Origin: Rhizopus arrhizus
Taxonomy: Eukaryota > Mucoromycota > Mucoromycetes > Mucorales > Rhizopodaceae
Length of the DNA: 64,000 bases
Direction of reading: 5' to 3'
Assembly (NCBI GenBank): GCA_024220505.1
Contig: JAKZZE010000031.1
Coordinates: forward strand, 62,001-126,000
The stretch's first letter is position 1, and each line of letters opens with the position of its first letter. Below the pieces are notes generated by a model. It was not told where the DNA came from. It did not search any database and saw nothing but the letters and a program-made list of their open reading frames with translations. Below, piece by piece: positions 31,005 through 43,719 of the stretch. Made by a program: the position numbers and the translations under genes.

Positions 31005-33870
31005 ATGGAACAAAGAAATGTAGATCAAATAAAATCACGAATCGAAAAACTTGACTCAGTCTTGAAAAAGATTGAAACCAGTTCAACAAACAATCCTCCA
31101 GCTGAGTTGATGATCAAAGATACTTTAGATTTACAACTATTGAAAAACAACGGGAAGAGATCATTTACTGCATTGATTCAAGATCTTGAGCAATCGAACC
31201 TCCAATCTATTAAAACAAGATTAAAAAGTTCTCAAGAGGCTTTAGATCCATTAATTGCTGTCGAAAGAAAAAAGGCACGAATCTTAGAGAATTTAAATGT
31301 TCCACTGAATGAGCATTTTAAAAGTAAATTAAAATATCATCAGGTTTGTTGACTAAATGTACAAAAGGAAGCAAAATTTTTATGTAATTTATAAAGCTTG
31401 AAGGTGTTGAATTTCTGTGGAGACGTGTTTATGAAAAGAAAGGAGGGTGCTTATTATCTCATGCTATGGGGCTTGGAAAGAGTATACAAACAATTGCTCT
31501 ATTGAACACTTTATATGAAAATCTTGATAGAAATCCTGAAGTGGCCTACCCAACTGTACGAAAAAAAAAAAAAAAAAAAAAAAAAAGTATGATACTAAAA
31601 AGTACGAGTTTTTAGGGGAAAAGAGTACTTATTTTAGCTCCACTTATAACACTGTCGAACTGGACGAATGAGTTTAGAAAATGGCATGTAGAAGGCTTTA
31701 CTACTGTGTTAGGACAAGTATTTAACTTTGGAGGTAGGCTTGTAAAGGCACAAGATTGCTCAATATTTAACTAAATTTTTGTATATAAAGACATAGCAGC
31801 TACACGTAGAGAATCACGTATTAAATATTTACAGTATTGGTATACAAACGGTGGTGTTATGTTGATGAATTACGATCAATTAAGATATTTGATTGTTAAT
31901 TCTTCAAAAAGTGAAGATGAATACTACAAATATCTTATTAACCCTGGTCCTGATGTGGTTGTTCTAGATGAAGGACACCGTATCCGAAATGCTGGTTCTC
32001 AAATCTCACAAATTATATCCGAATTTAGAACACGAGCAAGAATATGTTTAACAGGTTATCCTTTACAAAATCATCTGCTTGAATATTATTACATGTTGGA
32101 CTTTGTTGCTCCTGGAATATTGGGACCAAAAGAAACCTTCAAGTCTTATTTTACTTTTTATATCGAGAAATCGTACGCTGATTCTAGTAAATCTATTAGG
32201 CAAAAGGCTGCCAGTAGACTTTATACTCTTCAACTTTTGACAGAAGAAGTAGCACACAGGTAAACAAAAAAATGTGAGTAGGATATTTGCCGGTAAATAA
32301 TAAAGTGATAGACGTGATGCAACAACGCTTCAAAAAGATTTACCATTCAAGACAGAATATGTTGTCAGTTTCAAAATGACAGATGTTCAACGGCTTGGAT
32401 ATATAAACGCATTAAAATCTATAGAGCATCAAGGATCGCTCATAGATCATCTTTTTATTCTTCGCACCATTTGTAATCATCCAAAAATCCTTCAAAAGGT
32501 AACAGGTTTAGGAGAAAGAAAAGAAGAAAAGAAAAGAAAAGAAAACAGATGGCTGATTCATTTTTTAGCTTTTGATTAAAAGAAAAAGTAAAAGAAGAGA
32601 ACAGTTTTATGTAAATGCAATGAATGACGACAAAGACGATGACTATGTTGACCAAGGTAGCGACGATGAATCAAACGGTGATCCTAGTTTAGCATCTGAT
32701 CCTGTGGATGTGGATACAGAAAAGGGAAATGATATCGATGATTTATATGATGAAGAGACAGAGATCGCCAAGTGGGATGACGATTCCTTTCAGTGGGCTA
32801 TTGACTACTTTAAAAATGATGGTACACATAATTTATGCTTCAAAGGAATTTAATATAGATTGAATCTTTTTTTGTCTTGTGTAGATGTTGAATCTTGGAA
32901 ATGTTCTAATAAGATTTCATTCATTGTTGATCTTGCCATGGACTGTAACGCAATTAAAGAAAAACTAATTATTGTTTCACATAGTTTAGCTTGTCATGGT
33001 AACATATGGATAGCGTTCTATATAAAATATCATTAATCCATGACTAATAGATTATTTGCAACATTTGTTTTCCGTAATTGGCATTGAAGCTTCCAGGATT
33101 GACGGTGGAACTTCACCAAATGTACTATAATAATATATTTTATTTTATATCTCATGCTCTTTTCTAGTTACGACAGCCAATCATTGATGACTTCAACTCA
33201 AATCAAAACAAATTGATTATGTTGCTTTCAGCAAAGGTTAAACTTAGATTCAAAAAAAAAAAAGTCAATTTAATCTTCATATATGTAGGCTGCAGCAATT
33301 GGAATTAATGTGACCAGTGCTAACCGTATTGTATTGATTGATCAAGATTGGAATCCTCTTTATGATGAGCAAAGTATTGGTCGAATTTATAGATATGGCC
33401 AATTAAAACCTGTTGTTGTATATCGACTTATTACATCTTCCACCATTGAAGAGCGTATCTTTGCTCAAAGTTTACATAAAAAAAGTATATCAAGGTACAT
33501 TCTAGATTATAGTAGGCAGTGTATTTTCCTTAAACATTTTTATAGACGTCTGATTGATAACAAATTATCAGCCACCATTTCAAAAGATGAACTGAAAGAG
33601 TATTATATTCACCCTCCACCGGATTTACCTCTAGCAAACATGAATGACATCAGAAAAAATGTAAAACCAGATATTGTCACGTACAGTGCTCTCTATCAAA
33701 ACAAAGATTACATTACAGAATGTAAGCTTCATGACTTAGAGACTGTAGATGAATATGACCCTACAACTAGACTTTCAAAAGCTCAACAAAAAGAAGCACT
33801 TATTGAAGCTACTGAATTCTTAAAGAAATGGAGATTAAACAATATGCGATCTTTCTCGCGCGACACATAG
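31005..33870 (+). CDS. Snf2-family DNA translocase, ATRX/RAD54L2-like
   Basis: Eleven exons: 31005-31343, 31397-31555, 31616-31733, 31791-32259, 32312-32498, 32569-32821, 32885-32998, 33051-33121, 33168-33236, 33289-33494, 33546-33870. All junctions are GT-AG, in frame, giving 769 residues. A coiled N-terminus (about 115) is followed by the ATPase core: Walker A SHAMGLGKS (I), LILAPLITLSNW (Ia), DEGHRIRN (II; DEGH is typical of the ATRX/ARIP4 branch), LTGYPLQN (III). After an acidic insert (about 440-510) come motif V (SANRIVLIDQDWNP) and VI (QSIGRIYRYGQ). It remodels or translocates on nuclear DNA. It lacks the ADD zinc domain of animal ATRX and is short for the family. Confidence 0.9.
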
Positions 33871-35445
33871 TTTTAATCAAACCTGATATTGCTAGTGAAT
33901 GAAATATCCTTTTTTGCATATGTGTGTATATACGATATAATAATAAAAGTATCTTAATTGGTAACAATAGTCATTTTATCAAAAAGAACATCCTTTTTTT
34001 TTTGTAAATAATGTTTTATTTAGGTGCTGCTCAGAGTCATGCAACGTTGACTAATATTAAAAAAAAAAAAATAAGGTGTAAGCTATAGATATATATCAGC
34101 AAGCAGTAAAGCATGTGTCTTAAAGTTGGATAATTAGGCACTGCACCGAAGAGTATTTATATTGCAAATATTATAATTGCGTTATTGATTTTCGAATAAG
34201 ACGAGTGACGCTTGATATTAATTCTTGAGGCCGGTAGTGCTGATTATCAAAGACATACTTCCAGTGGAGCTTCTAAAAAAACAGAAAAGTACATTCAATA
34301 ATGTCAAGTTAATTGAAAGAAACAGTCTAGCAACATTTGAATCAGCAAGTTTTTCAAAACATATATATTGCTTGCTCTCTGGTAATTATGTAGATATAAA
34401 ATATGACAACAAAAACTAACCTTTAATTAAAAGTCAATTACTTTTGTTGGATTAACATGTAAAGCTTAAATGTCATTACATAATTAAAAAAAACTAAATA
34501 GGATTGAGTAAGCTTCAGCTTATCGATGTCAGTAAGATCAAGTAAACTGATACTAGTCTCAAGTATATACATCAATTAAAGGCTTGATTACTTTTAAATT
34601 CCATGCTTAATAAAGACTAGTTAGTAGCAATGCGCTTGTTGATCACCTTTACTGTGAGGTATCTTGACATATAACTCTAACTGAACTCGTAATTCGATAA
34701 CAACAACCATAAGCAAAGTAAACTATGACCATTGTTTAGTTTACTCGTTACATATTATTCTCTTGTAATAGAAGATGCCCATAAAATAAATGAAATTTTT
34801 ATAATTTTTTCATACAGTACTAGTTCATATGAAACACCTAATTAAGCATAAACATATGAAAATAAAACCACTTAATAAGTGTGTAAGCTTGATATATTTA
34901 GGCAATTATCTTTTGTCAATTAAATTTCCTAAAGAAAAGAGGGGAAATATCATGAGTTGCCTTTTACATACAAAGGCTAATGAGGCTAGTTAAATTCATT
35001 AATCTGAAAGGCAGCAATAAGAACTTTATATTCAAATTGTTCAAAATCTCATACGGTCATATCAACTCTGATTTCAATAAATTAATAAAAGTAGTGAATG
35101 ATCTCATTTCTGTCTTTTAAAAAAATATGAAAACAAACATAGAGAATACATGAAAGGCAGAGAACGTAAGCATACAAAATTGTTTTCATAAATTGAATTA
35201 ATTATAATATCAATAAAAACTATTGATAAAATTAAATTAAACGTACTTTTCAATTCACATAATTCAAATCAAAAGCCTGTTTTAACAATCCAAATACAAA
35301 GAAATTACTTTATTTTCGATTAGAAAATAAGTACTATCATAATGTATCCTTCATACTTTGTTTTAAAGATATAGATATAATCAAAAGACATGCACAAAAA
35401 TAACTTTTTTATATTACTAGATTGCTATGTGAGCCGGGGGGGGGT
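33871..35445. other. 1.6-kb noncoding AT-rich region
   Basis: Between the tail-to-tail ends of the Snf2 and LEO1 genes. AT-rich with several A-runs and one G8 run at 35437-35444, close to the LEO1 stop. No credible ORF, RNA gene or LTR ends were seen. Confidence 0.5.
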
Positions 35446-36863
35446 TTAATCATCTTCATCACTTGCAATTCTGTTACGTTTAGCTCTCCTAACAACAATT
35501 TCTTCATCCTCATCCTCATCCTCATCTCCATACTCTTCTTCTTCTTCTTCAATTTCATCATCATGCTGACGTTTATATCTATCCATTCCTGCACGCTTTG
35601 CTTGAGCCAATCTACTCTCTCTTAATCGTTCTTCTTCTTCATCGTAATCATCATCATCTATCACAAAGTCATCTTCATACCTATCCTGGGCTCTATTGAT
35701 TTGGTGATATCCGTAATCATCAGCTGTATCATAATCACCAAATTCACGACGACGACCTGAATCAGTGTATCTCATATCTGCCTTTTTACGTTGAGCTTCC
35801 AATTTTTTTTGTGCCTTTAAGCGTTCAGCCTCTTGCAGCTCAAGTTCTTGTTTCATCAACTCGGGATCCTTTTCAGTATAGTACATCTTTGTCTTATGCT
35901 TCTTGACCTGTCTGTCAGCTATTTGGGCGGTGATGTGGCGGTGGGTATCACTGGTAAGACCACTGGGTCTGAACGTCATATGGTCTGTAAATTCAACTTG
36001 ACTTTCTAGAGCACCTGATTCTGTTTGATGTGCTAATAAAAATACGTGTTCGTCTGCACCAACTGGTTTGCTGCCTACATCAAAACACTCATCACCCAAC
36101 ATTAAAGATACTTTGCCATCTTCCCATTCTACTAGATGTGCGTTGGATTGCATTGCCTATATGCTTATATGAGCCTTGTATTTCTTTATCTTTTTTTTTT
36201 TTTTGATTACTTCTTCGCCATGTTCATTGATAATTCTTCGCCATCTTATTGTATTTTCAATTTGTTCGCGAATGGATTCTCGTTCTTGAGCAGGCGTAAG
36301 GCCTTCTTCAATCTTGGTGTTAAATTCTTCGGGTACAAAAGGATCTACTTCAACATCCAAAAATCGCGGCAGTTTTGCTAAATAATACTAAGAAATAGAT
36401 TGATTAGTGCATTTATAATAAAAGTGCTTTCTAATTCTCTTTTTACTTTATTATTATCGCTGTAAGGCAAAGGTAGTTGTGGCATATGTAGTGCAACCTC
36501 AACAACATCCTTTTTTCTGCCTTGACTATTATATTGATCATATCTGTCATCTTCTTGGTCACTATAATCTCTACGCTCTTCTCTTTCATCAGAATCAGAA
36601 TCATGTGATCTAAAAAAGAAGTGATGTCACTCTTAATTGTAAAATATGGCGCATATATGTACGAACCTATGCTGTCTTAAAATCTGTCGTGGTTGCTCTT
36701 CTTCTTCGTCGCTTCCAAATAAATTGCTGGCTTGACTTGGTGTTGTTTGTGGTTGTTGTTTAGGCGATTCAGACCGTCCATCGTCAATATCGGAGGCTTC
36801 ATCTTCAGAACCGAAGAGGTCGCCAAAGTCGGGTTGTGAGATAGGTTCTTCTGGTGATGACAT
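35446..36863 (-). CDS. LEO1: LEO1, Paf1-complex subunit
   Basis: Four exons (36667-36863, 36447-36609, 36211-36387, 35446-36156), 415 residues. An acidic Ser/Asp/Glu-rich N-terminus (LFGSEDEAS, LFGSDEEEE) is followed by the Leo1 core: VEVALHMPQLPLPYS, KLPRFLDVEVDPF, RWR, then VEWEDGKVSLMLGDECFDV and HITAQIADRQVKKHKTKM. The C-terminus is highly charged (DEDEDEDEEIVVRRAKRNRI). LEO1 works with PAF1 and CTR9 on elongating RNA polymerase II. Introns are 57, 59 and 54 nt; the first donor is the uncommon GTTCGT. Length and domain order fit the family. Confidence 0.9.
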
Positions 36864-37324
36864 TTATATATAAATAAACTATACGAAAAGAAGTTGGTAT
36901 GAGAAAACAAGAAAACTGTAAAAAGACTTTTACGGTCACAGTACAATTTTATACTCAGATTGTTTTCCTCCAAGTTTGTGTGGGCTTCTTTTTTTTTATT
37001 TTACATTGATTTTGTTTTATAAAGGATCAAGGGCAAAAAAAAAAAAAGAAACAGAAAGAAATGTATAAGAAAGGAAAGATGTGTCATATACATTAGCTTG
37101 TGTTCTGAAGCAATCAATCCAAGAGTTGTTTTCCGCATGAAAGTGAATGGGATAGAAGCAATTTTTGGTGATGTAGAGCATCGAGTTCAAAAAGGATCAA
37201 ACATGCAGCGAGTTAACGGTGAAACCAAGGGAAGACAGAATAAAAAAAACACGGCTTATAAATAGGTAGTAAATTTAAAGGGATCTTAAACAGTGAATGA
37301 TAGAGTAAGTTAAAAAATCGCTTC
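36864..37324. other. Region upstream of LEO1
   Basis: About 460 bp containing the LEO1 promoter side. It has a pyrimidine-rich stretch and an A-run near 37035. No gene or clear motif is seen. Confidence 0.4.
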
Positions 37325-37630
37325 AATGTTGATGCCGTCTCTGTGGGCCACTTTCCTGTCATTCTTGGAATCCCTTGGCTAAATACTCATGATCCCTCCA
37401 TTCACTGGAAGTCGCATGAAATTCTCTTCTCAAAATTTTGCTCACTAAAATGTCTCACCAGCTCTCCCATCGTGAGCGCACTTCCTATCAACCCATTGAC
37501 TCTTAAATTAAATCGATCTTCACATGTTGGCTTTGCATCTTCTTCTTCTCCCCACGATATACAGATTGTTAGCGCCAGCAACTTCAATGATCTTATCAGC
37601 AGCGGTGAGCAGGTATTTTCATGTAGCTGA
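37325..37630 (+). pseudogene. Relic of a retroelement protease region
   Basis: The plus frame carries GHFPVILGIPWLNTHDPSIHW, typical of the end of the aspartic protease and start of the linker in Ty3/gypsy pol (an ILGxPWL motif). It is followed by a degraded linker to a stop at 37630. No DTG, RT or LTR is found next to it. It is an isolated old fragment among host genes. Confidence 0.7.
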
Positions 37631-38184
37631 CAAACTGTAATCTGAATAGGCTTCACTTTCCCTTTTTTCAAGTACTAATGTCTCGCTAAGATTCATTTAT
37701 TATCTGTATTGTATGTCACTTTTTGAGAAACAATAAATCCATTTTAAATAAACAAGCCTACACAAAAGTAATAAAGTATCAGCGGTTGAATTGAAAGGGC
37801 GTTGTTACTAAGAAAGCTTGATTACTCCAATTCTTTTCAACTGTATGATAGGTCACTATTGGTGTATTAATAGTAACTAAATAATACGATGTGATAAAAA
37901 GGCACCTAGTAATTTAAAACATCAAACAAAGCAAAGTAAATTCTCTCATTTGATTATATAACGTCCAATAAGGAAATACTTTGCTCTTAAGGAAAACAGG
38001 TATTGCCAAGTTACTCTATCAATCATGCACAGCGTAACACAATCTTTTAAACGTGTTTTTGCGCAGAAAAGAATTCTTGTTACATAAGGAACTTCAGACT
38101 CGTGTGCAGAGAAGAGAAAACATGTATCGTTTAGGACTTTTAAATTATTTGTTTCTTTTTTTTTTTTTCCCTTTATAATTTACA
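37631..38184. other. Noncoding region upstream of the ZIP gene
   Basis: About 550 bp, AT-rich, ending in a pyrimidine tract (T12CCC) just before the ATG at 38185. Presumed promoter. No other feature seen. Confidence 0.4.
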
Positions 38185-39150
38185 ATGTTAAATCCATTTA
38201 TATGGCTATTATTATTATGTATAGCAATGCTTATATCAAGCTTTGTTGCAGGATGTATACCTTTAACAACAAAATTATCCCAGTCCAACTTGAGCTTCTT
38301 AACAGCCGTTAGTGCAGGTCTACTCATCTCCACTAGTCTTGCAGTCATCATACCCGAAGGAGTTGAAACATTATATAACAGTAGCAGATCAGAAACAAGT
38401 ACAGATCTAGAAACCGACCATCAAATAGAGGAACATGCCGTTGTAGGATTATGCTTATTGATTGGATTTGCTGTAATGTTTGTTATTGATCAATTCAGTG
38501 CAATGCATGTCCATCCATCACCGTCGTCAGCAGCCAATGCAAACATTGATAAAAGAAATTCTATTGAATTAGACGCCATGCTCAAGACATCTCGTAAAAC
38601 AAGTGATGCAGTAGCAGCATCCACATCAGCAGATAACAATACGATAAATATGTCTGAAGAAAACAATACTTCAGAACACCAGCCCATTCAACATCTTACG
38701 ACACCCACCGTCGGTTTGGTCGTACATGCAGCAGCAGACGGAATCGCCTTGGGCGCCTCTGTCTCCGATCCTCAGCTTTCCATGGTCGTTTTCTTTGCTA
38801 TCATGCTTCACAAGGCACCTTCCGCCTTTGCATTAACCACCGTCTTGCTCAGTGAGGGTCTTTCACGTATTCATGTGAGACAACATCTCTTGATGTTCTC
38901 ACTCTCTGCACCAACAGGCGCCTTGTTGACCTATCTGTTTTTACAATTCTTTTCGGATGCAATGGATTTTGTGAATGTGGAATATTGGACGGGCGCCTTA
39001 CTCTTGTTTTCGGGTGGTACCTTTTTATATGTTGCTATGCATACTATTCAGGAATCACAACATGATAATGGGAGCAAGACAAAAAGGATTGGCTGTATAT
39101 TATTGGGTATGGTCATCCCCTTTGTTCTCAATTTGAATCATTCACATTAA
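38185..39150 (+). CDS. ZIP-family metal transporter, ZIP9-like
   Basis: An intronless gene of 321 residues. TM1 and TM2 are followed by TM3 with SAGLLISTSLAVIIPEGVE. A variable cytosolic loop (residues about 75-170) has scattered His. TM4 carries the metal-site motif GLVVHAAADGIALGAS and TM5 has MLHKAPSAFALTTVLLSEG; these His residues form the transport site. Three more TMs follow. The HAAADG and HKAP motifs and length match SLC39A9/ZIP9 and related fungal proteins, which move zinc into the cytosol from the Golgi, vacuole or outside. Membrane of residence cannot be read from the sequence. Confidence 0.9.
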   Translation: MLNPFIWLLLLCIAMLISSFVAGCIPLTTKLSQSNLSFLTAVSAGLLISTSLAVIIPEGVETLYNSSRSETSTDLETDHQIEEHAVVGLCLLIGFAVMFVIDQFSAMHVHPSPSSAANANIDKRNSIELDAMLKTSRKTSDAVAASTSADNNTINMSEENNTSEHQPIQHLTTPTVGLVVHAAADGIALGASVSDPQLSMVVFFAIMLHKAPSAFALTTVLLSEGLSRIHVRQHLLMFSLSAPTGALLTYLFLQFFSDAMDFVNVEYWTGALLLFSGGTFLYVAMHTIQESQHDNGSKTKRIGCILLGMVIPFVLNLNHSH

Positions 39151-40787
39151 TATTTTTGCTGTAAATATTGTTTAAAAAAAACTGATTCGATTTGAAAGTT
39201 TACCAGATTTCTCTTAATAAAAAAAAAAGCGTTACGATAGAAAAAAAGAACAATCAGTGTCATGTATGTTTATAAAGTACTTTCCCCTTTTCTGGAAGAA
39301 TAAACATCATATCATGACTTTTTGCCCCCAAGATTTTGTTTTAAAATCGGCTGCTATTCTCATGCTTCTTATACTGTACTTTTTCAGTAGACTTAGGAGC
39401 AGCTTGGGAATAAAGCAAGGAATTTAAAATTAGATTTGGTAAGACGTTTCCACCAAAATTGATAATTGCTCAAAGCTAAATTGATAACCACTTCGAAAAA
39501 AATTGCGAATACCGAGGTCTACTTTTCTTTTATATGTAGTTGGACTCCTCAAGATGAATAATAACAATGAATAAAAAGTCTTTATTCGGCTCATTATTCT
39601 TTTCTGTTGATGGCATTTTGTACAATCATATTCAACGAGATGGGGATAAGTCAACTCGGGCTAGTTATTACTTTATTCAATTGGTCAAGAAAATAACGTT
39701 TTAATTTCTAATGAAGGTATACTATCTGTGCAAGTCTCTACTTATTAAATGTTCAGAGATTTTTATTATATGAATCTTAATGAATGTATTCATAGTAAGC
39801 CGGACACTGGGCTTTCTTAACAGATCATGAATTGTAGGTGACTATATAAGTATGTTGCTTTACGTTTTTGTTATACTTGAATCTGTCTGACTAGACTTTT
39901 TTTTTCTAAATCTACGGCATCTGATAAGCTATTTAGATATCCCTAAAAGTGGATATTGCTTGTAAACTTTTTTATTCAATTCATTTCTGCTTAAACATCA
40001 GGTATTACCCATCTACCAGAAAATTGCAAGAAAAAATATTCGTTTTGAGAAATTTAACTATTTTTCAAGATACAAAGAAAAATGATTGTGAAGGATAAAT
40101 CTCATTCTCGGACTACTTTAGCAGATACTACAACATGAAAAAAGAACTTATTTAACTCTCTTGATAAAAGCCATCGAATGTCATTACAGTTTCATATGAC
40201 TGAGTAGAAAAGCTCATTTGCTTTGTATCAAATCAGTGCTTTTATTGCAAAAACTAAATGGTATGTCATACATGACCATAATGATTTTAGAAGACCATTA
40301 AAACCTCGTCCAAAAGTAAAGTTAAGAAAATTAAAAAATTCGGGCGCTTTGTTAAGACAGTATAATATAGCGATCTAAACACCGTGTATACAACACCCCT
40401 TCATTAAATGCAACTTATTTCAATGAATATGGTAACAATGTTTTTTATCTTTTCTTTTCAATCGAAAGAACTTATTTGAAAATAAAAGCACAATTAAAGA
40501 ATTCACTTTTGACTTTGAAGTTTGACGAAAACCATTCATAGCAGATAATTATAATGTTTCTTACAGCTCACGTCCCAGGTGTGAAGTATGAACAAATAAT
40601 ACAAGTAAAGAACAAAAGGATGAATAATAGATGTTTTTTTCTTTTTTCTTTTTTTTTTTTTAATTTTTTACGTGGATTTTGTTAAATGATAAATACGGTA
40701 TTGTGAATAAGAAATTGCTATAGGTATCGAGTTTATGACAAACATATTCATAATTATAGTGGATACGACGGTTAAAAAAGACACATT
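39151..40787. other. 1.6-kb noncoding region
   Basis: AT-rich. A minus frame at 39430-39654 includes CTKCHQQKRIMSRIKTFYS, which may be part of a decayed element, but I cannot identify it. Otherwise nothing is seen except long T-runs near 40645. Confidence 0.4.
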
Positions 40788-42578
40788 TTAACTACTTGTC
40801 TTGAATCTGTTATACACTGTGCGCAACACTTCTGAGGTTTCGTAATGGATAACATTGGTTTGTTTCTCCAGAATATCATGACAACCACGCCAGTTCATTC
40901 GTTTCCTAGTTTCCTTGTAATGCTGAACAAAATCCATGGTATTTTTAAATCTCTCTTCATCTTGGCTAACCAGTTGAGTATTTTCTGGCAGCTCCTCATC
41001 AAGATTCGCATCGTCAACTGATCGTTTTACTTCCTTTAACTTTGATATTCCAAGTAAAGTTTCGTTTTGAATACAGGGGGAATCATAATGTAAACGTTCC
41101 GCTGTCTCTAGGATTTGCTGGTAATTTTTAACTCCCACATCACAAGCACAGTTGATAGCATTAAGTAATTGTTGCTCTCGATCAATATTTTTTTCGCAAA
41201 ACTTCTGTTGCAATTGAAAATGATTGTCTAATAGTCAGATTTTCGCATGAGTTATTTTCCAATAAACTAATCTGTTGCTGAAGTATAAAGTTTGAAATTG
41301 TAGCAAATGGATCAGTTGAGCTGGTAAGCGTAGAAACATTTTTAAGTCTGATCAAATATCCTTTTCTGGCCCAATATTCACAATTAATTGATGAAGCACC
41401 ATTAACATTTGATAGGCGCATATTTTTAGTAGGTATTGATATATATTCTGGAACGAATACCAGTAGTACTAGGAGAACTTGATAACGACGATAAGCCATT
41501 ACACAATAATGAACAGCTCTTAACATGAAATTGGCATCAAATGGCGGGCAACAGCAAACTTGACGGGTACTCTTATGAACTGTAATGCGCGTTCCATACG
41601 GTCGCAATGATGCATAAAAGCGCGGTTTGTACGTTCTTCTACTGGTAAATTTGCGTATTTAGGATCCCTAAGATTTTGGGGACTACAAGGGTCAAAGTCA
41701 TCTTTGATGGTAACTTTGAATCGCTGAAGTTGTTGTCGCAGTTCAGCAGCATAGTCATTATGAACCAATAAGGCCAAGATGTTTCGGTCAGGATAATGTA
41801 TGTCAAGGATTCGGTTGTTATTAATGTCAAGCTTTCGCAAACGGAATCTAACCTGTCCGATTGGAACTCTAGCCTTCGTAGGAACGTAAGTATATTGAAA
41901 TCCTTGACTGTCTGATGGTGGCTGAAGGAAGCGTGCAGCAGCCTCTTGGCGCTGTAGGCGTCTTTGGTTACGACTTGCAAATAGATTGTCCTTAATATGT
42001 TGTATCTTAGCAGGTTCGTGCCAGGAAGCGGATTCGATGTTACTCATTTGGGTCGTAGCTTCGGGGGGCTGTTGATTTAAACTGGGAAAGGGATCCGCAG
42101 TTTGAGTTTGTTGTAAAAGTTGTTGCTGGAGTTTATCAGTTTGAGAGCGAAGGCTATTAATTTCTTCTCTTGCCTGTTGAAGTTTTTGTGTCAAGCGTTG
42201 GATTGTATCAAGGAGAGTTTGCAAGTCGTTTTGGCTGTTGTGAGTTGTTGGTGTGTGTGTATTGTTATTTTCTTGGAAAGATCTAGTTTGTTCCATGCCT
42301 GTCAGTGCCTGAATTTGCGATTGTTCTTGACATGAATCGTGAATGATATGCTTCATTGATGCTGCCTGAAAGCATTTGCCACAACTAACGCAGCGGAACA
42401 GGAGGTGTGGTGGATCCGACTTGGTAGAACCATGTCGTCGGAAGTGACCTTGTTGATTACAGTTTGGACATATTAAGCGTTTACGCTCTTTACTAAAAGT
42501 TGAGAGAAGAGAATCAACTTCCTCTGTCGACAAAGGATGATTTTCTGATCCCTGAAGACTATTGGAGTCTATAGGCAT
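40788..42578 (-). pseudogene. Zinc-ribbon/coiled-coil protein, possibly LINE ORF1-like, broken into three frames
   Basis: The first frame (42578-41520) has a Cys4-type zinc ribbon (ICPNCNQQGHF .. FRCVSCGKCF), a Gln-rich coiled coil (about residues 115-160) and a domain with RILDIHYPDRNILALLVHND. Coding-like sequence continues in a second frame (41607-41182) and a third (41213-40788), so there are frameshifts near 41560 and 41200 or unresolved introns. The domain order recalls ORF1 proteins of non-LTR elements in early-diverging fungi, but no RT follows. A host gene with introns remains possible. Confidence 0.45.
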
Positions 42579-42897
42579 TGGTTGATGATAATAAATGTCG
42601 AATTGAAGTTGTAGCTGTTGTTTTGTAGCGTAAAAAATCTAAGACGAGTTTTGAATTGTTTTCCAAATATAGTAAAAGTTTAGGAAAGCGGAAAAAGCGC
42701 GCAAAATTTATTACTAAACAACGCAAATATTTTTTAAGGTCAGCGCAAAAATTTTCTTGTCCCAACGCAAATTCATATTCAAAAAAACAGTACCTAAATG
42801 CGTGGCTTAGCAAATCAGACAGGACTGACGAAAAAAAGAGCACTTGGAGTACACTGACTGAACGAATCCTCTCCCTCCTCTCTTTTCCTATTTAAAC
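42579..42897. promoter_or_regulatory. Intergenic region and uL13 promoter
   Basis: 319 bp between the start of the minus gene and the uL13 ATG. A pyrimidine-rich tract (CCTCTCCCTCCTCTCTTTTCC, 42868-42888) directly precedes the ATG, as is usual for ribosomal protein transcripts. No other motif is identified. Confidence 0.5.
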
Positions 42898-43614
42898 ATG
42901 TCTACTTTTGAAAAGGTAATCAATTTGAGAAAACAAGCCGTTTATTGATATTCATGTAAACTAGGTTGTTGTCATTGACGGTAAAGGTCATCTTCTCGGT
43001 CGTCTTGCTTCCATCATCGCCAAGCAAGCTCTTAATGGTCAAAAAGTCGTTGTTGTTCGCTGTGAAGAATTAAACGTTTCTGGTGAATTCTTTCGTAACA
43101 AATGTATGTCCAAACCATTTTTTCAGAAATGACCAGACGAGTAACGTTTTTTTTTGGAATAGTAAAGTACCACGCTTACCTTAACAAGCGTTGTCTTGTC
43201 AACCCCACTCGCGGCCCCTTCCACTTCCGTGCTCCTTCTCGCATCTTGTATAAGGCCATTCGTGGTATGATCCCTCACAAGACCGCTCGTGGTGCTGCTG
43301 CCTTGGACCGTATCAAGCTCTTTGAAGGTGTCCCTGCTCCCTATGACCGTGTTAAGCGTATGGTTGTTCCCGATGCTCTTCGTGTCCTCCGTCTTAAGCC
43401 TGGACGCAAGTACACCACCATCGGCCGTATCTCTCATGAAGTCGGCTGGAAGTACCAAGACATTGTTGCCAAGCTTGAAGAAAAGCGCAAGGCCAAGTCT
43501 GCTGCTTATTATCAACGCAAGGTCGCTCTTGCTGCTATTCAAAAGAAGGCTGTTGAATCCAAAGCTGACTCTATCAAGGACATCAACACTTCTATTGCTG
43601 CCCTCGGTTATTAA
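42898..43614 (+). CDS. RPL16: Ribosomal protein uL13 (L13a/L16)
   Basis: Three exons: 42898-42915 (MSTFEK), 42965-43103 and 43163-43614, giving 202 residues, close to the yeast 198-199. The sequence follows the family along its whole length: [20 protein letters not shown], the [12 protein letters not shown] junction across intron 2, [30 protein letters not shown]. It is a component of the 60S subunit. Very short first exons are common in fungal ribosomal protein genes. Codon use is biased (CGT, AAG, GTC), unlike neighbours, which fits high expression. The acceptor of intron 2 is set at 43162 because it alone keeps the frame. Confidence 0.97.
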
Positions 43615-43719
43615 AAAGCTTTTGTGTACAAGATAATAAAACAGGAGAGAAAAGACAACAAAAAAGAATACAATCATTCACGTTTATTCATAAGTGAGAA
43701 GAGGGGGGGGGTATATAGC

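Noticed and set aside
34225..34419. 64-codon plus ORF in the Snf2-LEO1 gap
   Set aside because: AT-rich frame without any known motif or splice context.
43123..43677. 184-codon minus ORF opposite uL13
   Set aside because: Antisense shadow of a highly biased ribosomal protein gene.
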